64,000 nucleotides of DNA from Bacteroidetes bacterium 46-16 (GTDB lineage Bacteria; Bacteroidota; Bacteroidia; Chitinophagales; Chitinophagaceae): positions 360,858-424,857 of the forward strand of contig MKUN01000028.1 of assembly GCA_001897835.1 (NCBI GenBank), given 5' to 3'. The notes beneath the pieces were generated by a model that made no database searches, was not told where the DNA came from, and worked only from the letters and a program-made list of their open reading frames with translations. Positions 43,262-54,600 of the stretch are shown here, in pieces (within the stretch, counting starts at the first letter, position 1; every line of letters starts with the position of its first letter). Both the position numbers and the translations under genes were made by a program.

Positions 43262-44932
43262 TTATGCACCCCTTTTTTTGCGGTATCCTTCCAGGAAGGC
43301 CTCAAATTGTGCCAGTGTGTAACTGCTAAGGTTGTTTTGAGCAGTAAGCCCTCCTTTTTGCGCAGCCATTACGCCGTAATACACATCTTTATAGCCATTT
43401 ACGGAGTGTGCATCAGGATCTATGGAGAGCAGCACCCCTTTTTCAACTGCATAGGTTATCCAGCGCCAGTCCAGGTCCAGGCGGCGGGGATGCGCGTTTA
43501 TTTCTATCACCACCTTATGAGCAGCACAGGCATCTATGATAGCTTTATGGTCAAGCGGGTATCCTTCGCGCGATAATAGCAACCTGCCTGTGGGATGGCC
43601 TAAAATAGTAGTGAAGGGATTTTGTATGGCCGCCATCACCCGGCTCATGGCCTTTTCCATACTCATCTTCAAATTGCTGTGTACGGAAGCGATCACGAGG
43701 TCAAATGTTTTTAAAATGTTAGGGTTGTAGTCAAGGCTGCCGTCACCTAATATATCTGCTTCTATGCTTTTGAATATTTTGAATGGCTTTAGTTTTTCAT
43801 TCAGCGCGTCTATCTCTATATGCTGTGCCGCTATTCTTTCCGGGCTTAGTCCTTGTGCATAATAGGCCACCTCCGAGTGGTCGCTTAGCGCCAGGTATTC
43901 ATAGCCTTTATCAATGGCGGCTTTTGCCATTTCCTCAATGCTGTTTTGCCCGTCGCTCCATTTGGAGTGTGAGTGGATGATGGCTTTTATATCACCCGGC
44001 TGTATCACTTCGCCAATGTCATATGCTGCAGCCTGCTCCAGGATTGCTGCTCCTTCCCTGCGTTCAGGTACTATATATTGTAAGTTGTTAGCGCTGAATA
44101 TCTCTGCTTCACTGGCTGCGTTTGCGGGCAGGGAATATTGAGTCTTGAAGGCATGTAAAAAATCATCACTACCTGTACTCAGGAAGAGGTTTTGATAATA
44201 ATAGTCCTTGTCGCTGAAATGAAATCTTATTTTGGGCTGGTTCGGTATATGTACGATCAATTGCTCATCTCCTTCCATGCTTATATCAGGTATATGTAGC
44301 AGCCATTTATTTAAAGTTTCCCGGCCTGTATCGCATAGTATATCTATATACTCCAGCGTTTCCGCATGGCGGCGCACATCGCCGGCCAGCTCAAAGCGAT
44401 TGCCGGGGAATTGTTTGCTTAGCTGTGCTATGAAATACGTAGCCGTTTCCTCCACATCGGCCCATAGATGATAACCACGGTTCTGTTCATAGTAGCGTAT
44501 GTTCTGCAGGATACTTTCCTGGCTTTTTGCTCCAAAGCCCTTATAGGTGCTTAGCCTGTTCTCATTGCAGGCATACTCCAGTTCGCCAAGGCTTTCTATG
44601 CCCATCTCTTTCCATATCTGCGCTATCTTTTTAGGTCCCAGTCCTTTTATATGCAGCAGTTCCATCACGCCGGCGGGCGTTTCGGCTATCAGTTGGTCCA
44701 GCAGCGACAGGCGACCGGTTTCCTGTATCTCGCGTATCTTTTTACCCGTTGCATCACCGATCCCTTTCAGTCCAAAGAGTTCGGCGTCATCCATCAGTAC
44801 TATTTCCTTAGGTAGTTTCTCAATATTATATGCAGTTATGCTATAAGATTTCGACTTAAAGGAATTCTCCCCATGTATGTCCATGAGTTTGGAGAGCAAA
44901 GAAAAGTGATCTGCTATCTCGTTATTGGTCAT
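43262..44932 (-). CDS. PolX-type protein with intact PHP domain but degenerate polymerase site
   Basis: This 556-residue protein has the PolX architecture: helix-hairpin-helix region (LFGLKGIGDATGKKI, LLHIKGLGPKKI, TYKGFGAKSQESIL), family X palm (about 170-265) and PHP domain (about 340-556). The PHP metal motifs look complete (IIHSHSKWSDG, LSDHSEVAYY, HPTGRLLLSR, INAHPRRLDLDW, DPDAH). In the palm the usual GDIDIL is EYIDIL (first Asp replaced by Tyr195, Asp197 kept), and the third catalytic Asp in a VDLR-type strand reads KIRFHF. It therefore probably keeps nuclease or phosphoesterase activity but not DNA synthesis. Confidence 0.9.
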   Translation of the reverse strand: MTNNEIADHFSLLSKLMDIHGENSFKSKSYSITAYNIEKLPKEIVLMDDAELFGLKGIGDATGKKIREIQETGRLSLLDQLIAETPAGVMELLHIKGLGPKKIAQIWKEMGIESLGELEYACNENRLSTYKGFGAKSQESILQNIRYYEQNRGYHLWADVEETATYFIAQLSKQFPGNRFELAGDVRRHAETLEYIDILCDTGRETLNKWLLHIPDISMEGDEQLIVHIPNQPKIRFHFSDKDYYYQNLFLSTGSDDFLHAFKTQYSLPANAASEAEIFSANNLQYIVPERREGAAILEQAAAYDIGEVIQPGDIKAIIHSHSKWSDGQNSIEEMAKAAIDKGYEYLALSDHSEVAYYAQGLSPERIAAQHIEIDALNEKLKPFKIFKSIEADILGDGSLDYNPNILKTFDLVIASVHSNLKMSMEKAMSRVMAAIQNPFTTILGHPTGRLLLSREGYPLDHKAIIDACAAHKVVIEINAHPRRLDLDWRWITYAVEKGVLLSIDPDAHSVNGYKDVYYGVMAAQKGGLTAQNNLSSYTLAQFEAFLEGYRKKRGA

Positions 44933-45122
44933 GTTTGTACTATGATAAATTCATCAGGGGGTTGCCGCTTAAGGGTCTGTTTCCCCAAATGGCAAGTTAA
45001 TCAAGTATTTTCAGAACAGTACGCCGGTAATGCGGTCAATATTGTCGTTCCGCATTTATCGACCTACATATGCTATATTTTATATAATTGCTACCGGTGC
45101 CTGGTAAATAATGAGCTAAGTA

Positions 45123-45152
45123 TTGGGCAATATCACATTTGCATTATTTTTG
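45123..45152 (+). promoter_or_regulatory. Promoter abutting the aminotransferase start codon
   Basis: TTG at 45123-45125, 19 bases, TATTTTTG at 45145-45152, then TCCC and the ATG at 45157. The -7 box match and the spacing are exact; the transcript would start at or beside the start codon. Confidence 0.6.
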
Positions 45153-45156
45153 TCCC

Positions 45157-46350
45157 ATGCCGCATATATCGCAGCGTGGTGTGCACATGCCGCCATCACC
45201 CATACGCAAATTGGTCCCTTATGCCGAAGCAGCAAAGAAAAGGGGCTTAAAAGTTTATCACCTCAATATTGGCCAGCCCGATATTGAAACACCCCCTGCT
45301 ATACTGGATGCGGTAAAGCATGCCGATATGAAGGTGTTGGAGTATAGCCATAGTGCGGGTTTTGAAAGCTACCGGAAAAAGCTTGTAGAGTACTACAAGC
45401 GCAATGACATACAAGTAAACCACGACCAGGTGATAGTGACCACAGGTGGCTCGGAAGCTATTCTTTTTGCTATTATGAGTTGCCTCGATCCCGGTGATGA
45501 GATCATTATACCCGAGCCATTTTATGCCAATTATAACGGCTTTTCTACGGCATCCGGGGTTGAGATCGTCCCAATCCATTCCGGTATTGAGGATGGATTT
45601 GCCTTGCCATCTATCGATGCTTTTGAGAAGGCTATCACACCCCGTACTAAGGCCATCATGATCTGTAACCCCAACAATCCTACCGGCTATTTATACAGCC
45701 GCGAAGAATTGGAGATACTCAAAAAGATATGCCTGGAGCACGATCTGTTCCTTTTGAGCGATGAAGCATACAGGGAGTTTTGTTACGATGGGCGCAGGCA
45801 TATCTCCGCCCTTTCGCTTGAGGGGCTTGAGCAGCATGCTATTTTGCTCGATACCATATCCAAGCGCTACAGTGCTTGCGGGGCCCGTATTGGAGCCTTC
45901 GTAACCCATAACCAGGAGGTGCTCAATGCTGCAATGAAGTTTGCACAGGCTCGCCTTAGCCCGCCGTCTTTCGAGCAAATATTGGGCGAAGCTGCAGTAG
46001 ACCTCCCGGCCGATTATTTCGATGGCGTTCATGCAGAATATACTGCACGGCGCGATTTGCTGGTAAAGCGGCTCGAAGCCATGGAGGGTGTAACATGCCC
46101 GCTCCCGGGAGGGGCATTTTATGCTATGGCCAAACTTCCCGTTGACGACAGCGAAAAGTTTTGCCAGTGGCTGCTGGAGAGTTTCTCCCATAATGGAGCC
46201 ACGGTAATGATGGCACCTGCGGCAGGTTTTTATGCTACCAAAGGAAGGGGCAAAGATGAAGTGCGGCTTGCCTATGTATTGAATACGCAAGATATTAATG
46301 ATGCTATGGATTGCCTGGAAGCGGCCCTCAAAGAGTATAACAGGAAATAG
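45157..46350 (+). CDS. PLP-dependent class I aminotransferase (aspartate aminotransferase-like)
   Basis: This protein of about 397 residues has fold-type I aminotransferase motifs: HLNIGQPDIETP near residue 33, the cofactor segment TTGGSEAILFA, CNPNNPTGYLY, the DEAYREF aspartate segment, and the PLP lysine in DTISKRYSACGARIG. The substrate is not certain; an aspartate or branched/aromatic amino acid is likely. The ATG at 45157 gives MPHISQRGVHMPPSPIRKLVP, typical of the Bacteroidota orthologues. It ends one base from the convergent adenine deaminase gene. Confidence 0.92.
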   Translation: MPHISQRGVHMPPSPIRKLVPYAEAAKKRGLKVYHLNIGQPDIETPPAILDAVKHADMKVLEYSHSAGFESYRKKLVEYYKRNDIQVNHDQVIVTTGGSEAILFAIMSCLDPGDEIIIPEPFYANYNGFSTASGVEIVPIHSGIEDGFALPSIDAFEKAITPRTKAIMICNPNNPTGYLYSREELEILKKICLEHDLFLLSDEAYREFCYDGRRHISALSLEGLEQHAILLDTISKRYSACGARIGAFVTHNQEVLNAAMKFAQARLSPPSFEQILGEAAVDLPADYFDGVHAEYTARRDLLVKRLEAMEGVTCPLPGGAFYAMAKLPVDDSEKFCQWLLESFSHNGATVMMAPAAGFYATKGRGKDEVRLAYVLNTQDINDAMDCLEAALKEYNRK

Positions 46351-46351
46351 G

Positions 46352-47992
46352 CTACACGATCACGGGACTAAACTTAAAGTCCTTCCCGTCAAACAAGCCT
46401 TTATCGCTCAGTTTCAGTGAGGGGATCACTAATAGTGCCATGAATGATAGTGTCATAAATGGGGCCTTGAGTTTAGTGCCAAGCTCTTTCGCTTTTTTGT
46501 CCAGTTTCGAGTATTGTTTGGCAACCGTATAGCCATCATCACTGGTCATTAAGCCACCTATGGGCAGGGGCATTACCTCCACTGTCTCTGCATCTGCTGC
46601 CACAGCCACACCGCCTTTACAAGCTACAAGGGCATTCACCGCTGCGCATATCGATACATCATCAGCCCCCACTGCTATGATATTATGGCAATCATGCGCC
46701 ACCGTCGATGCCAATGCACCTTTTTGCAAACCGAAATGTTTAATGAAGGCTGCCGACACAGGAGCATTCGGCTCATAACGGTTCACAACGGCTATTTTCA
46801 GTATATCATTAGCCACATCACTCACCAGTACCCCATTTTCCACCTTGCCGGGTTTTATCAGCTCATTCGTGATCAGTTGACCTTCTAATGCTTCTATTAC
46901 CCGTATCTCCGTATGTTCTTTCCCGGATTTTATTACAAAGTCTGAAGGCTGTTTGGGTTTTGCAGAAAAATTATTGATCACCGGTGCCTGTACATGCGAG
47001 AGTTCAGTTTCTCCATCCTCAGCTACCAGTTCGCCGTTTATATAGGCCTGGTGCACAAGCCATTCTTCCCTGTCTTTAACCACGATAAAGTCCGCAGGGT
47101 CACCTTCGCGCAGCAGGCCCACGGGCAACTTATAGTGCAGCACGGGATGCACACAAGCGGCCCTAAGCACATCATACAGGTCGTGGCCCTTATCAAGGGC
47201 GCGTTTTACGAGCCTGTTGATATGGTGCAGTACCAGTTCATCCGGATGCTTATCATCGCTGCAAAACATCACCCTGTCCGGGTGCAGCTTTATGATATCC
47301 GCCAGCGCCTCGAAGTTCTTTGCCGCGCTGCCTTCACGTATCAATATGTGCATCCCCGCCTTTACCTTGTCCAATGCCTCTTCAAGGGTAAAGCATTCAT
47401 GGTCGGTGCTGATACCTGCCGATGCATAAGCCATAGCATCGGCACCTTTTAGTCCCGGGGCATGCCCGTCCACCGGCTTACCGACTGTTTTAGCAGCTTC
47501 TATTTTGGCCATTACTTCCGGGTCCTTATTCAGCACCCCGGGATAATTCATCATCTCGCTCAGGTACCATATATCAGGCAAGGCCAGCAGGTTGGCTACA
47601 TCATTCGCTCCTAAGTGAGCTCCCGCAGTTTCAAAGGAGGTAGCGGGCACACAGGACGGTGCCCCGAAGAAAAATTTGAATGGCGTTTTTTTACTGTTGG
47701 CGATCATGTACTGCACACCCTCTTTACCACACACATTGGCTATTTCATGCGGGTCCGATACGGTTGCCACGGTGCCATGCACCACTGCCAGCCTGGCAAA
47801 TGCCGTAGGCACCAGCATAGAGCTTTCTATATGCACGTGCGCATCTGTAAATCCCGGCAATATATATTGTTCGGGGGCTTCGGTAATTTCTGTTACTGAC
47901 GCCACAATTCCCTTATTTATTTCGATTTTGGCAGGGTACGTACGCCTGTTGAACAGGTCGATCAGTTGCCCAGATATACTAAAGGAGCTCAT
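46352..47992 (-). CDS. ade: Adenine deaminase
   Basis: This 546-residue amidohydrolase has the adenine deaminase (AdeC) layout: an N-terminal composite barrel strand set, the metal motif GFTDAHVHIESSML near residue 47, VSDPHEIANVCG, VDGHAPGLKG and CSDDKHPDEL, and the C-terminal segment HDCHNIIAVGADD, which is specific to this enzyme. It converts adenine to hypoxanthine and ammonia in purine salvage, a step that feeds the IMP pool used by guaB nearby, although the genes are not in an operon. Confidence 0.96.
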   Translation of the reverse strand: MSSFSISGQLIDLFNRRTYPAKIEINKGIVASVTEITEAPEQYILPGFTDAHVHIESSMLVPTAFARLAVVHGTVATVSDPHEIANVCGKEGVQYMIANSKKTPFKFFFGAPSCVPATSFETAGAHLGANDVANLLALPDIWYLSEMMNYPGVLNKDPEVMAKIEAAKTVGKPVDGHAPGLKGADAMAYASAGISTDHECFTLEEALDKVKAGMHILIREGSAAKNFEALADIIKLHPDRVMFCSDDKHPDELVLHHINRLVKRALDKGHDLYDVLRAACVHPVLHYKLPVGLLREGDPADFIVVKDREEWLVHQAYINGELVAEDGETELSHVQAPVINNFSAKPKQPSDFVIKSGKEHTEIRVIEALEGQLITNELIKPGKVENGVLVSDVANDILKIAVVNRYEPNAPVSAAFIKHFGLQKGALASTVAHDCHNIIAVGADDVSICAAVNALVACKGGVAVAADAETVEVMPLPIGGLMTSDDGYTVAKQYSKLDKKAKELGTKLKAPFMTLSFMALLVIPSLKLSDKGLFDGKDFKFSPVIV

Positions 47993-48020
47993 GTCTTAAA
48001 TTTAAGGATAAGTAGCTATA

Positions 48021-48416
48021 TTATACAAGGCCTTTACCCAACCGGGCCCATTCCACTTTCATTTTTATCAGGTTCATCATCAGGTAAGCCCTGTTTTTTA
48101 TTTCATCGGCATTTTCCCCTTCAAATAGTTCGTTGGTAGTTTCGCGCCATAGCTCCAGCCACCTTTCATAATGCGCTTCTTCCAATGGCTCCTTCCGGTC
48201 TACTTCTATATGCTTTTTAACGGGGTTACCGCTATAGCCCGGTTTATTCAATAATATAGTCTCCCAAAATTGATACATAATAGGTAAATGCTGCGACCAG
48301 TCAGCGCCGATAATGTTGTGGAAAATATAACCGATCGAATCATCTGCTTTCACCTTATCGTAAAATGAATCAACCAATAATACTATATCATCCCGGTTTT
48401 TTATGTCTTTTTTCAT
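48021..48416 (-). CDS. Group III truncated hemoglobin
   Basis: This 131-residue globin has the group III features: FYDKVKADDSIGYIFHNI at the N terminus, HLPIMYQFWETILLN in the B-E region, KKHIEVDRKEPLEEAHYERWLELW carrying the proximal histidine (the H before YERW), and a C-terminal helix MNLIKMKVEWAR. The family binds haem and oxygen or NO; its role here is unknown. It is a single gene between adenine deaminase and the sensor-kinase operon. Confidence 0.9.
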   Translation of the reverse strand: MKKDIKNRDDIVLLVDSFYDKVKADDSIGYIFHNIIGADWSQHLPIMYQFWETILLNKPGYSGNPVKKHIEVDRKEPLEEAHYERWLELWRETTNELFEGENADEIKNRAYLMMNLIKMKVEWARLGKGLV

Positions 48417-48519
48417 GCTCTTGTTTCCCGCTATAAAGGTACGCTCCTTCTGATTTTTTAAACTATATAGAGTATATTGTAGCTATTATTATATACCATT
48501 ACCGCTGTAGGCCATAATA

Positions 48520-51500
48520 ATGAAGTGCATTTGTGCCATATTACTGCTATACTTATGCAATTGCACGCAGATAGCTGCCGTACCCGATACCAATAGATTA
48601 CTGCATATTAATCTCAATAACGGCTTCCCTTCAAATAATGTTTATAGCCTTATACAGGATACTATAGGTTATTTATGGTTCGCTACAGATAATGGTATTG
48701 TTAAGTATAATGGTTATGACTTTAAAATATTCAATAGCAGCAATGGTTTGCCGGCTAGTGACGTCTATCAGTTATATGAGGATAAGCGAGGTAGGGTATG
48801 GGTACAAACATTCAGTTACCAATTTGGCTATATCAAAGACAACCAATACCATAAAATCAGCTTAAAGACCAGGGAGCGCATTTTTAGAGCATACGATATG
48901 GCCGACAATGGTGCATTCATGTTTTTCTCTTTTGTTGAGAATGGCATCTTTTATCTTGCGACAGTTAAAAATGACCTTATTTCTACCTTGCCCTTTTTCT
49001 CTTATGCCAGCCCGGGTATGCATATTGGTAACATGCAGGCTAATACGCAACCTTTGGTTATTAGTCCTGATTGTATGGCATGGTGCCTTTCTACCGATGG
49101 GTCTGTCTATCGTTATGATATGTTGAAGCCATATAAAAGCTACGAAAAGGTTTGTCAATTCAGTAAAGAACAGTCGCCCGTTATTTTCCCCGGCAAAATG
49201 TATATGAATGCCGGCCATAATTTTTATTATTTCTCATTCAAGGGCAGTCAGTTGATTTTTCTTGACACACGTACTTGTACTGTCCGATATATTTCATTCA
49301 AAAATTTACCGGATGAATACATATATGAAGTGCTGTCGGGCTATTTCACGCATGATAGTAACAACGATTATACGGTTTTAACCAATTACGCAATTTATAC
49401 CTACGATAGTAATTTCGTGTTTAAGCATAGGCGGAAATTCGCTGATATAACAGGTTCCCCTTCTCAGCCATCTTATTTATTCAATGATGATTTTGGCAAT
49501 CAGTGGTATACCACAAATACTGATGGCGTATGGTCGGTAGTGAAAAAATACCGGTCACTTGTGGATGACAAAAGGTTATCATCCCTAAGTGATATCAAGT
49601 ATGTGGGGAGCTCACATGATGGCACTACTTATTGGTGGAACAACAGCCGGTCTGTTTTGTATATACTTGCATCTAACGGAACGATAAAAGCGAAACATTT
49701 CCTTCATAATACAGGTTTAAGGAGCATTTCCGATTGCGATGAATCATCGGTATACATGGCCCTGAGCTCAGGTATTAGTAAGTACGATCGTAACCACGAT
49801 AAATTGCACGATATACGGACTGAAAATAAGGAATGGTTCATCTATCATTTTGATGTTGATAAACGGCTGGAAGTCAATAGTGATACTGTAGAGAAGATGT
49901 ACCTTGGGAATCACTACGGGGTTCGGTCATACAGCCCGGACTGTTTCTTTACTATTGCAGTAAATGGTTTTTACGTATCCCAGCAATATAAAGATTCACT
50001 TGTTACAAGATCTTATACCGATGAAAGATATACCGGCCTGTATATAGACAGTGTGTGGCGTAACGTCTATGCATATAATGCCCAAAAAATATTGTTGTAC
50101 AACATTGACACAAAAAGACGCATCACTTTTGATGCTGATTATACGAGCCGCCTGGGCATAAAAGAGGTTTTGAATATTGAAGTTGATGGATACGGAGATA
50201 TTTTTATCCAGGATAATGATCGCATTATCATGTATAACCCTTTCCTGAACAAGGTCGCTACAATAAAAAGAGGCTTTAATCTTCAAAATTCCATTTTCCA
50301 TATTTATGATAATAAGCTGGTTATGGCGGGTAAATATGGTATAGCAATGGCTCCAATTATCGGCCCCTTGATCGTTGGCGAGTTCAATTTGATCCCCAAT
50401 ATTAATTATGCTTACTATAACCGCATTTACGATTTTGTATTGAATGGCCGGTATGGAGCAATATTAAACACCGATAAGGGGTTCTATAAGATCAGTTTAT
50501 CCGAATTCTTAACTGCTAAAGATTTATTCTATCCTGCAGGTGAAGATTTTTTCAGGCTGATACTTAAATATCCGTATGAAAAAAGGATTAACAACGGGGA
50601 TACTATGATTTTTGATCAGGCAAGTGAGAAGGTAAATCTGGATGCAATAAATTTTTACGGAAAAGGTAGCCCTGCATATAGTTATTATGTAGAGGGTTAC
50701 AACAACGAATGGCAACAATCAGACGGTGAAATATTTGTGGGCAATTTTTCCCCGGGCAAATTATACCATGTTGTTTGTAATGTAGCTGATGATATGTGGA
50801 AAAGCACAACAGTTCATTTTTATGTTTATCGTACCCCTTATTGGTGGCAGACAACAAAATGGATTTTGGTTTTCTGGATAAGTGGCATAACAGCTATTAT
50901 GGTGCTACTGTTGTTAGTAGTATTAGCCACCCGCGCTGTTGTTGCCAGGACTAATGAAAAGAAAAGGGCCTTGCTCGAGCTTGAGCTCAGGGCGGTCTAT
51001 GCACAGATAAACCCGCATTTCATATTCAATACGCTAAGCGCTGCTCAGTATTTCATAAATAAAAAGCGATACGATGATGCGTATGTACATGTAAATAAGT
51101 TTTCCCGTTTATTGAGAGCATATTTGAAATCGTCGCAAGACAGGTATGTCACACTTGATGCCGAAGTGCAAATGCTCAAAAACTATATTGAACTGCAACA
51201 GATACGTTTTGAGGAAAAATTTGAATACAACGTAGAAATTGAGAATAAAATACCATCCCAAAGTATCCGTATCCCGTCTTTATTGCTGCAGCCACTTGTA
51301 GAAAACGCTATAAATCACGGACTGTTTCACAAAAATGGCAGGGGCTTTTTGATGATAAAATTCCTGCAGGGCGAGAGTAGCGGGGAATTAATATGCATTA
51401 TTGAGGATAATGGCATCGGCAGGCATCGTGCGAGAGAAATACATAAAGCAGACAGTACCAGGAAAGAGTCCTATGGTACAAAACTTACGCGCCAGCTGAT

Positions 51501-51618
51501 CGAGATTTACAAGCAATATGAGCATATAGATATTACCCTGGAATATATTGACAAAGGCGGGAGCGAGACGGGAACAATAGTAAAACTCTTTATTAAAAAT
51601 GTAAAATATATAGCGTGA
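48520..51618 (+). CDS. Propeller sensor histidine kinase 1 (LytS/His_kinase type)
   Basis: This 1032-residue membrane kinase has a signal peptide (1-20), a large periplasmic region of two-component-regulator propeller repeats (NVYSLIQDTIGYLWFATDNG and others, about 28-650), a Y_Y_Y domain (AINFYGKGSPAYSYYVEGYNNEW, about 700-775), one membrane helix (about 782-805), and a cytoplasmic His_kinase domain with the phospho-acceptor His833 in QINPHFIFNTL. The ATPase domain has LVENAINHGLF and EDNGIGRHR. It should sense an external signal and phosphorylate the LytTR regulator at 54703. Its stop (TGA) overlaps the GTG start of a paralogue of identical length. Confidence 0.93.
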   Translation: MKCICAILLLYLCNCTQIAAVPDTNRLLHINLNNGFPSNNVYSLIQDTIGYLWFATDNGIVKYNGYDFKIFNSSNGLPASDVYQLYEDKRGRVWVQTFSYQFGYIKDNQYHKISLKTRERIFRAYDMADNGAFMFFSFVENGIFYLATVKNDLISTLPFFSYASPGMHIGNMQANTQPLVISPDCMAWCLSTDGSVYRYDMLKPYKSYEKVCQFSKEQSPVIFPGKMYMNAGHNFYYFSFKGSQLIFLDTRTCTVRYISFKNLPDEYIYEVLSGYFTHDSNNDYTVLTNYAIYTYDSNFVFKHRRKFADITGSPSQPSYLFNDDFGNQWYTTNTDGVWSVVKKYRSLVDDKRLSSLSDIKYVGSSHDGTTYWWNNSRSVLYILASNGTIKAKHFLHNTGLRSISDCDESSVYMALSSGISKYDRNHDKLHDIRTENKEWFIYHFDVDKRLEVNSDTVEKMYLGNHYGVRSYSPDCFFTIAVNGFYVSQQYKDSLVTRSYTDERYTGLYIDSVWRNVYAYNAQKILLYNIDTKRRITFDADYTSRLGIKEVLNIEVDGYGDIFIQDNDRIIMYNPFLNKVATIKRGFNLQNSIFHIYDNKLVMAGKYGIAMAPIIGPLIVGEFNLIPNINYAYYNRIYDFVLNGRYGAILNTDKGFYKISLSEFLTAKDLFYPAGEDFFRLILKYPYEKRINNGDTMIFDQASEKVNLDAINFYGKGSPAYSYYVEGYNNEWQQSDGEIFVGNFSPGKLYHVVCNVADDMWKSTTVHFYVYRTPYWWQTTKWILVFWISGITAIMVLLLLVVLATRAVVARTNEKKRALLELELRAVYAQINPHFIFNTLSAAQYFINKKRYDDAYVHVNKFSRLLRAYLKSSQDRYVTLDAEVQMLKNYIELQQIRFEEKFEYNVEIENKIPSQSIRIPSLLLQPLVENAINHGLFHKNGRGFLMIKFLQGESSGELICIIEDNGIGRHRAREIHKADSTRKESYGTKLTRQLIEIYKQYEHIDITLEYIDKGGSETGTIVKLFIKNVKYIA

Positions 51619-54600
51619 CTAGTAGGGCCTTTATCATGTCTGTTTTCTGCGTTCTCTTGCAGGTAAAATTATTCGCAGCAATTGATACTACTCAATTGTT
51701 GCATTTTGATTTGAATTCGGGTTTCCCATCTAATAATGTTTATAGCTTAATACAGGATAGGAATGGTTATTTATGGTTCGCTACAGATAACGGGCTTGTA
51801 AAATACAATGGTTATTCTTTCGATATATTCAACAGGAGCAAAGGCCTCCCTTCCAATGATGTATATCAGCTATATGAAGACAAAAGAGGCAGGATATGGG
51901 TATATACTTTAAGTTATGAATTTGGTTATATCCTAAACGACAAATATCATAAGATATCACTTACTGGTTTGGATAAAACATTGCATGTGAGAGATATGGC
52001 AGATAATGGTGCTTTTCTTTTTTTCTGTTTTTGGGAACATAGTCATTATTCTATGGCTATAGTACAAAACGATATTATCACAACACTGCCATTATATTAT
52101 CCAATAGAGCGAGAGCGGGTAAAGAAAGGGACAAGAATAAGTTTTTGTATGATCAGCCCAAATTGTAAAATGTGGATAATTGGTTATGACAATGGCTTAT
52201 ACATGGTCGATTTATTACATCCCGGCAGGGGGTATAAGAAAGTGTGTACAATTAATGAATTTAATGCGAAATATAGAAATGATAATTCTGTCTCTCACGC
52301 TGATAAAAATGAGGATATCCTCTATTTTAACTTTAAAGGTTCGAACGTATTTGTGATAAATACAAAAAATTGTAGCTATAAATACGTTCCTTTCAATATT
52401 TCTGATGGGGAGAATATTTATGCGGTTTTGGATGATGTATGGGCAGGAAACGATAAGTGCGAGCATACTGTAATCACAAACACATCGCTTTATCTCTTTG
52501 ATAAAAACTTTAAACTTCTTGCAAAAGAAAAATTGAGCGATCTGGTAAAAACCAGTGCACAGATATCTTATATATTCCAGGACGGAATGAAAAGCTTGTG
52601 GTATCCAACCAATGGTGATGGTGTTTGGTGTCGCTATAAACAGCACAATATATTTCATCTTATAGACTCTTCAAGCCTGCTGAAAGGGGCCAGGTTTATT
52701 GGCACCTCAAACACGCATACTTATTGGTGGAATAAGAAGAGATCGGTATTGTATGATTTACTACCGGGCAAGGCTATTAAGCAAATATCTTTTCCACCAA
52801 ACGTAGGCCTTAGGTGGGTGGCACCTTGTACTGACTCTGTTGCCTATCTTACGCTTGTTAATGGTATCTTCAAATATAGTTGGAGAGATGAGCAAATTAA
52901 GAGCATTACCAATAACGTGCACAATACTTTTATTCACAATTATAATGTTCAAAAGACACTAGTAATTAATAGCGATACGCTGGAGAAAATATTTTTTGGA
53001 AATCATTATAAATTTTTGATCTATGATTCAAGCTCTTTTTTCTCGCTTTCTGCGGCTGGATATAGTTACTTTAAAAAATACAAAGCTGATTCCCTTGTTT
53101 GCAAGATTTTGGCAGAGGAGCGATACAATGATATATTTGTCGATAGCGTTTATAAGTACGTTATAGCATATAATCAACAAAAGATATCCATCTTCGATCC
53201 TGCGTCAGGTAAACTTATTACGTTTGATAATGCACAGTTAGCGCGATCAGGCATCAACAATATTGTTAATGTCGAGATCGATAGATACCGGGATATATAC
53301 ATCGAAAGTGACGGGCAACTCATATTATTTAATCCTCTGCTAAACACCGGCAAAATTATATCATGCCCTTTTAGTTTACTCGACGCAGTCTTTCATATTG
53401 CCGGTAACCAGCTTATCATTGCAGGCAAATTTGGTATAGCTTCTGCACCTATAAACGGGCAACTTTCAATAGGTGATTTTAAAGTGGCACCCAATATAAA
53501 TCTGGATCATTACAACCGTATCCTTGACTTTGTAATTAGTTGCGATAGCGAAATGCTGCTTAATACAGATAAAGGTTTTTATAAGATCGGGCTTGGGGAG
53601 TTGAGACAATATGATGAAGTTGTAAGCACCGCATCCCCCATGTTTTTGCAAGCAATACTTAAAACACCTTTTGAGCACAAACTAAAAGATAATGACACAA
53701 TTATCATTGACCAAAAACTTGAAAAAATATCACTTGATGCGATAAATTATTATGGTAGTGGCACACCTGTATATAAATATTATATTCAGGGGGTTACCAA
53801 AGATGTATTACAATCTGATGGTGATATCTACGTCAGTGGTCTTATACCAGGTAGATATTATGCAGTTAACTGTAGCATATCTGACGATTTATGGAATAGT
53901 AGGAACGCAGTCTTTTATTTATATCGTACCCCACGCTGGTGGCAAACAGTTAAAGGCCAGGTTATATTAAGTATAGCAGGACTTATTTTATTGGCGGCAC
54001 TAGTATTCACCATTATATTCATAACCCGCATGGTTGTGGCAAGAGGCAATGAAAAAAAACGTGCACTTACTGAGCTAGAGCTAAAAGCGATCTACTCCCA
54101 GATCAATCCGCACTTTATTTTCAACACCCTGAATGCCGCCCAGTTCTTTATTAATAAAAAGCGGTTCGACGACGCATATACACATGTCAGTAAATTCTCG
54201 CAATTGCTGCGTGCATACTTAAAATCATCCCAGGACCGTTATATTACGCTTGAAGATGAGATACAAATGCTGAAGAATTACATTGAGTTGCAGCAAATAA
54301 GATTCGAAGAAAAATTTGATTATAAGCTGGATGTGGAGAATAAGATACCTGTAAATAGCATAAAGATACCCTCCCTGTTATTGCAGCCCCTGGTTGAAAA
54401 TGCAATAAACCATGGATTATTTCATAAAGAGAGCGGGGGAATGCTTATTTTAAAGTTTTTGCAGGGTGCCAATAATACAGAGCTGTTATGCATTATTGAA
54501 GATAATGGGGTAGGCAGGGCGCGTTCCGCAGAAATAAAAAGGCAGGATAGCACACGCAAAGAATCGTATGGAACGAGACTTACCCAGCAATTGATAGATA

